10,329 nt of DNA, from positions 9,737-20,065 of the forward strand of contig VAYC01000070.1 of the NCBI GenBank assembly GCA_005885025.1. Reading direction: 5' to 3'. The position numbers were made by a program, and so were the translations under genes. The notes beneath the pieces are model-generated. The model was not told the DNA's origin. It did no database searches and was given only the letters and a program-made list of their open reading frames with translations. The stretch comes from Actinomycetota bacterium. GTDB taxonomy: Bacteria > Actinomycetota > UBA4738. Shown here piece by piece: positions 6,575 to 10,329 of the stretch; positions within the stretch are counted from its first letter, which is position 1, and every line of letters starts with the position of its first letter.

Positions 6575-8290
6575 TCAGGCCACGACCCGTAGCACTTCTT
6601 CGATCGAAGTCATGCCCATCCGGACCTTTTCGAGCCCGTCCTCCCGAAGCGTGGTCATCCCGTCGCGGCGGGACGATCGGCGGATCTCCTCCGAGGAGAC
6701 CCGATCCACGGTCATCCGTTCGATCTCCTCCGTCATCAGCATGACCTCGTACATCCCGATCCGCCCCCGGAACCCCGTCTTGGCGCAGGCGCTGCACCCG
6801 ACCCCTCGGTACAGCTCCCCGATGTCCTCCCACATGAACTCTGGGAAACCGGCAGACTCCAGCTCTCGGGGGGTGGGCTTGTAGGGCTCCCGACACTTCA
6901 TGCAGAGCTTCCGGCCCAGCCGCTGGGCCACCACGCAGTCGAGGGCGCTGGCCACCAGGTAGGGCTCGACCCCCATCTCGATCAGGCGGGCCAAGGACGA
7001 AGGTGCATCGTTGGTGTGCAGCGTGGAAAGGACGAGGTGGCCGGTCAAGGCGGCCTCGATCGCGATCAGGGCCGTCTCCCGGTCGCGGATCTCACCGACC
7101 AGGATGACGTCGGGGTCGGCCCGGACGATCGAGCGCAGGGCCGAAGAGAACGTCAGTCCGGCCCGGGTATGGATCTGCATCTGGTTCACGCCGGACAGCC
7201 GATACTCCACGGGGTCCTCGACGGTGACGATGTTCGTGCTGCCCTTGTTGATGATGTTGATCGTGGCGTACAAGGTGGTGGACTTCCCCGAACCCGTCGG
7301 GCCGGTGACGAGGATGGCTCCGTACGGCTTGGTGAAGGACTCCTGGTACCGCTTGTAGGAGTTGTCCAGGAACCCGAGCTCCTCGAGCTTGAGCAGGACC
7401 GAGCTCTTGTCCAGGATCCGGATCACGATCTTCTCGCCGTACACCGTGGGGAGGGTGGCGAGCCGGAGGTCCACCGTCTTGCCGCCCACCGTCAGGCCCA
7501 CGCGGCCGTCCTGGGGGACCCTGCGCTCGGCGATGTTGATGTCGGCCATGACCTTGAGACGGCTGATGAGACCGGCCTGAATGTTCTTCGGGGAGCGCAT
7601 GACCTCCCTGAGGACGCCGTCGATCCGGTAGCGGATCCGGAGATCGCGCTCCATCGGCTCGATGTGGATGTCCGAAGCCCGGTCGGTGATGGCCTGGGTG
7701 ATGAGGAGGTTCACCATCTTGACGATGGGGCCCTCCTCGACTGCCGCGGCGGCTTGCTCCAGCTCCTTGAGGTCGTGCTCCGCCGAGGCGGATGCCTCCG
7801 AGGCCATCTGCTGGACCGATTCGTCCATACGGCTGTACTTGCGGATGGCGCCTTCGATGTCGGCAGCCGTGGCCACCACCGGCTGGACCTCCATGCCGGT
7901 GATCGTCCGGATGTCGTCGAGGGCGAACAGATTCGCCGGGTCGGCCATGGCCACCAGCAGCCTGCTGTCCTCGTAGGCGATCGGGAGGGCTCGATAGCGA
8001 CGAGCCACCTGGTCGGGGATCAGCATGGCCGCGCTGGGGTCGATCTGGAAGTCGTTGAGGTCGACGAACCGGAACCCGATCTGCTTGGCCAGAGCGGCCA
8101 TGAGATCTGACTCCCGGACCATTTTCAGGTCGATCAGGATCCGGCCCAGGAGCTGGTCGGTTCGGCTTTGTTCGAGCAGCGCCCGCTCCAACTGGTCGTG
8201 GCTGATCAGACCCTCCTCGACCAGGATCTCGCCGAGCTTTTTGGTCTTTTTGGCGCTGCTCGGGAGCGCCTGCGACATGTCTTGGCTCAT
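6575..8290 (-). CDS. pilB: Type IV pilus extension ATPase PilB with tandem c-di-GMP-type N-terminus
   Basis: A 571-residue PilB/GspE-family ATPase that powers pilin polymerisation through PilC. The N-terminal MshEN-like domain (about 18-155) carries two 24-residue motifs, at 18-41 (KLGEIL...Q) and 47-70 (LLGRIL...Q). Both have the spacing LGxxL-x10-LxxxLxxQ, and they are separated by exactly five residues, as in c-di-GMP-binding MshEN domains. The ATPase part has the Asp box DIHIEP (207-212), Walker A GPTGSGKST (330-338), Walker B DPDVILVGEIRD (392-403), His box GHLVLSTLHTND (417-428) and a zinc-binding four-cysteine set (463, 466, 499, 502). A possible linker, rich in Ala, Ser and Glu, lies at about 155-185. 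The ATG at 8290 has no clear Shine-Dalgarno sequence but begins 20 bases after the previous stop, suggesting coupled translation. Complete. Confidence 0.97.
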   Translation of the reverse strand: MSQDMSQALPSSAKKTKKLGEILVEEGLISHDQLERALLEQSRTDQLLGRILIDLKMVRESDLMAALAKQIGFRFVDLNDFQIDPSAAMLIPDQVARRYRALPIAYEDSRLLVAMADPANLFALDDIRTITGMEVQPVVATAADIEGAIRKYSRMDESVQQMASEASASAEHDLKELEQAAAAVEEGPIVKMVNLLITQAITDRASDIHIEPMERDLRIRYRIDGVLREVMRSPKNIQAGLISRLKVMADINIAERRVPQDGRVGLTVGGKTVDLRLATLPTVYGEKIVIRILDKSSVLLKLEELGFLDNSYKRYQESFTKPYGAILVTGPTGSGKSTTLYATINIINKGSTNIVTVEDPVEYRLSGVNQMQIHTRAGLTFSSALRSIVRADPDVILVGEIRDRETALIAIEAALTGHLVLSTLHTNDAPSSLARLIEMGVEPYLVASALDCVVAQRLGRKLCMKCREPYKPTPRELESAGFPEFMWEDIGELYRGVGCSACAKTGFRGRIGMYEVMLMTEEIERMTVDRVSSEEIRRSSRRDGMTTLREDGLEKVRMGMTSIEEVLRVVA

Positions 8291-8310
8291 CGTTGGAGGG
8301 GTCCGCTCAC

Positions 8311-8964
8311 TCAGGATTCTTCGTCTCGTTTGTCCGAGGGCATGAGGATTCCCGCGAACTCGCGGCGCAGGGCCATCGCGTCCACTTCGCCACTGGTCGA
8401 GGGCTCCTCGGACCGTTCATCGGTGTCCTCGTCGGGAGCTGGTGTGACGGACATCGGGAGCGCCTCCGCCTCCGCGGTTCTCACCTGACCGACCGCGGAA
8501 GCCGCATCCGCGATCATTTCGGGGGTCGGCGGCGGGAGCTTGCCCGGAGCCTCTTCCCGGGGCTCTCGGTGCAGCGAGGTCCGGGGTCCCCGGGGCGTCT
8601 CCACAGACGGCTCCCGGTCCACCGATCGGAAGGACTCCTTCTTCAGCCGAACTTCCTCCGCGACGAGGAGCATCTCGTCAAGTCGATCGAGGATCAGCCC
8701 CGCCCGAGCCGACGGCGAGGCCTTGGCCAGGGCCGCGTACGGCCCGCGCCGACAGAACACCCACTGCTCGTCGCGAAGCCCGACGAACCCACGATCGACC
8801 TCCCCGACCGCCGCGATCTGGGACCAGGCAGCCAGCGCTTTCTCCTCTTCGTCTGCTGGGGACGCTCCCAGTGCCAATCCGTCTCGCGAAACGATCAGGC
8901 AGGCGCGAACGTCAGCTACGCCGGCCACGAAAGCGTGGACCAGGGCCGCGAAATCGACGGACAT
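8311..8964 (-). CDS. Roadblock/LC7-like protein with disordered tail, next to pilB
   Basis: A 217-residue protein of unknown function. Residues about 4-105 look like a roadblock/LC7 (MglB-like) fold: a first helix, VADVRACLIVSRDGLALGAS (about 16-35) matching the 'V.gv.gallVsrDGl.la' strand-turn-strand signature, a helix about 39-53, two further strands (about 57-63 and 67-73) and a closing long helix (about 84-108). The rest (about 110-195) is charged and proline-rich, with no predicted fold, followed by a short possible helix, MALRREFAGILM (197-208), that could be a docking peptide. No signal peptide or membrane segment is visible, so it should be cytoplasmic. The ATG at 8964 has AAGGA 6 bases upstream. 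It sits 20 bases ahead of pilB and is surely co-transcribed with it. By family analogy, MglB-type proteins regulate small GTPases that control T4P polarity; no such GTPase is in the window. Fold assignment is by eye. Confidence 0.6.
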   Translation of the reverse strand: MSVDFAALVHAFVAGVADVRACLIVSRDGLALGASPADEEEKALAAWSQIAAVGEVDRGFVGLRDEQWVFCRRGPYAALAKASPSARAGLILDRLDEMLLVAEEVRLKKESFRSVDREPSVETPRGPRTSLHREPREEAPGKLPPPTPEMIADAASAVGQVRTAEAEALPMSVTPAPDEDTDERSEEPSTSGEVDAMALRREFAGILMPSDKRDEES

Positions 8965-9031
8965 AACGGATCCTTGCTTGGAGTTTTCGGCGTTGCCCGT
9001 GCGCGGCTTAAGACGACCGGCGGAGCTTGCG

Positions 9032-9046
9032 GCCCTCAGCGAGGGC
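9032..9046 (-). repeat. Small hairpin at the end of mltG
   Basis: GCCCTC and GAGGGC pair perfectly around a 3-base loop, beginning at the last base of the mltG stop codon. No T-tract follows, so a terminator role is doubtful; it might only modestly stabilise the mRNA end. The remainder of the 81-base gap to the next gene shows only that gene's ribosome binding site. Confidence 0.3.
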
Positions 9047-10089
9047 TAACAGCTCGGGTTGGCCTTCAGTCGAAGGAACTCCGAATACGAGGCGGTAAAG
9101 GCGTGGTGGCCTGCCTGGTCGCAGACGATGTAGTAGAGCCAGTTTCCGGTCGCCGGTGAGAGCGCCGCCTCGATCGAAGCCAGTCCCGGGTTGGCGATCG
9201 GCGTGGGGGGGAGGCCCGTGTGGAGGTACGTGTTGTACGGGCTGTTCACCTTGAGATCGTCGTAGGTCAGCTTCGACTTGTAGCTTCCCAGCGCATACTC
9301 GACCGTGGCGTCGATCTGGAGCAGCATCCCCTTCTTCAACCGGTTGTAGATGACGGCCGCGATCTTCGGGCGATCATCGGGGAACCTCGCCTCGCGCTCG
9401 ATCATGGAGGCCACGATGAGCACCTGGTACCTGCTCTTGAGGCCGAACTTGCTGTAGTCGCCCCAGGGAAGCCCCCGGACCTCCTTGGAGAGCTGGTCGA
9501 GCATCTTCTTGATGACTCCGTCCGGAGTGACACCGGCGAGGAAGTCGTACTTCTTGGGGAACAGGAACCCTTCCACGGTGGGCGTTCCCTTCGGCAGGTA
9601 GGGCGGCAGGGAATACTTGCCGCTCCGAGCCGCGGACAGGAATTCCTGGCTCGGGATGCCGAGCTGGTCCTGCACCGCGGCGGCCGTCTGGGTGATCGTC
9701 AGGCCTTCGGGGAAGACTGCCGTCAGCGACTTCTGAGGTAACGGGCCCTTCTTCAGCGCGGCGAGCGCGGCGGCCACGCTCATGTTCGTGGTCAGGTTGG
9801 TGTAGGTCCCGGCCTCGAACCCGTGGGCGAAACCCCGGAACCGGGCCATGACCTTGAACGCCACGCTGGAGCGGACGACGTGGTCCTGCTTCAGGATGTT
9901 GGCGACCTCCGCCCCCGTCGCGCCATGAGGAATCACGACGACGATCTTGTCCTGGGGTCCGGAGGCGCTGGTGGCCCAGGCCCACCACCCTCCCGCCGCT
10001 CCGACCAGACACACCAGGAGGATCAGCACGATCAGCAGGACCAGCCCACCATGGCGGCGCTCCCGCGGCTGCCGTGCCGGCGTCTTCAT
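9046..10089 (-). CDS. mltG: MltG-type endolytic murein transglycosylase (YceG-like)
   Basis: A 347-residue membrane-anchored lytic transglycosylase that cuts nascent peptidoglycan strands and limits glycan length. A short basic cytoplasmic stretch precedes one membrane anchor at about 15-38; the rest is extracytoplasmic. Family landmarks: FPEGLTITQ (about 126-134), EGFLFPKKY (173-181), VASMIEREA with the expected catalytic glutamate Glu231, IYNRLKKGMLLQIDATVEYALG (248-269), and HTGLPPTPIANPGLASIEAALSP (290-312). The start chosen, ATG 10089, has GGAG 6 bases upstream. An adjacent ATG (10092) and an in-frame GTG (10137) are also possible; the latter would add 16 residues and start 6 bases after the ruvX stop. 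The ruvX-mltG pairing is a common housekeeping arrangement. Proximity to the pilus genes may be incidental, or may help open the wall for the fibre. Confidence 0.93.
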   Translation of the reverse strand: MKTPARQPRERRHGGLVLLIVLILLVCLVGAAGGWWAWATSASGPQDKIVVVIPHGATGAEVANILKQDHVVRSSVAFKVMARFRGFAHGFEAGTYTNLTTNMSVAAALAALKKGPLPQKSLTAVFPEGLTITQTAAAVQDQLGIPSQEFLSAARSGKYSLPPYLPKGTPTVEGFLFPKKYDFLAGVTPDGVIKKMLDQLSKEVRGLPWGDYSKFGLKSRYQVLIVASMIEREARFPDDRPKIAAVIYNRLKKGMLLQIDATVEYALGSYKSKLTYDDLKVNSPYNTYLHTGLPPTPIANPGLASIEAALSPATGNWLYYIVCDQAGHHAFTASYSEFLRLKANPSC

Positions 10090-10143
10090 CATCGTCTCCA
10101 GCACGGGCATCAGGATACCGGAAGGGTTCGGCGACACCGGTGA

Positions 10144-10329
10144 TCAGCGCACCGCGTCGAGGTAGGCCTGGAGGATCACCATGGCGGCGGTCTGATCGAC
10201 CACCTCCCGGCGTTCTCGTCCTCGAAGCCCTCGCGCGGCCAGGTCTCGTTCGGCCTGCACGGTGCTCAACCGCTCGTCCTGGAGGTGGACCGGGAGGCCG
10301 AGGAAACTGCGAAGCGCCTCGGCGAACTT
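10144..10329 (-). CDS. ruvX: RuvX/YqgF Holliday-junction-resolvase-like protein, C-terminal end (truncated by window edge)
   Basis: The last 61 residues, read by translating the minus strand up to TGA at 10144-10146; the 5' part lies beyond the right edge. The segment contains VHLQDERLSTVQAERDL followed later by VVDQTAAMVILQAYLD. These are the C-terminal YqgF signatures: the DERLST strand, and the VDQ.AA..ILQ.YLD helix with a conserved acidic residue of the RNase H-like active site. By family knowledge YqgF/RuvX acts in 16S rRNA 5'-end processing and has been proposed as a Holliday-junction resolvase. It ends 54 bases before the preferred mltG start, so the two are probably co-transcribed. 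Confidence 0.92.
   Translation of the reverse strand, partial: KFAEALRSFLGLPVHLQDERLSTVQAERDLAARGLRGRERREVVDQTAAMVILQAYLDAVR

Noticed and set aside
5333..6592. Long plus-strand open frame (419 codons) opposite pilT
   Set aside because: Mirror of PilT with composition typical of antisense frames and no family motifs.
7016..8110. Plus-strand open frame (364 codons) opposite pilB
   Set aside because: Antisense shadow of PilB; Asp/Gly/Val-rich with no recognisable domain.

Overview
This window is a type IV pilus (T4P) assembly and pilin locus. All genes lie on the minus strand, so transcription runs from high to low coordinates. The DNA is GC-rich. The order ruvX - mltG - [roadblock-like gene] - pilB - pilT - pilC - pilins - pilV/pilW/pilX-type prepilins suggests a high-GC Gram-positive lineage, most likely an uncultured Actinomycetota. 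That assignment is inferred from composition and gene neighbourhood; no rRNA or other marker is present.

Layout in the direction of transcription: (1) 10329-10144, C-terminal end of the RuvX/YqgF Holliday-junction-resolvase-like protein. (2) 10089-9046, MltG-type endolytic transglycosylase. (3) 8964-8311, a 217-residue protein with an N-terminal roadblock/LC7-like region and a disordered acidic, proline-rich tail. (4) 8290-6575, PilB extension ATPase with a tandem MshEN-type (c-di-GMP-binding) N-terminus and a four-cysteine zinc motif. (5) 6523-5399, PilT retraction ATPase. (6) 5406-4198, PilC inner-membrane platform protein, overlapping pilT by 8 bases. (7) 4197-3896, a 302-base gene-free stretch packed with inverted repeats. 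(8) 3895-3350, probable major pilin. (9) A strong GC hairpin (3317-3290). (10) 3252-2803, a second PilA-like pilin. (11) 2730-957, an unusually large PilV-type prepilin whose reading frame breaks near 1170-1190. (12) 964-293, a PilW-type prepilin overlapping the previous gene by 8 bases. (13) 275-1, the start of a PilX-type prepilin that runs off the left edge.

Together the genes encode both pilus motors, the platform, the fibre subunit and the minor pilins that should prime assembly and form the tip. Prepilin peptidase (PilD), the PilM/N/O alignment proteins and a secretin are not in the window. The first two may lie beyond the left edge; a secretin is not expected if the cell has a single membrane.

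The observations most worth following are: the roadblock/LC7-like protein beside pilB, a possible link to MglA/MglB-type polarity control; the well-preserved tandem c-di-GMP motif in PilB; the hairpin-rich leader ahead of the major pilin, with a possibly masked ribosome binding site; and the frameshifted, oversized PilV-like protein. No insertion sequences, CRISPR arrays, tRNAs or rRNAs were seen.
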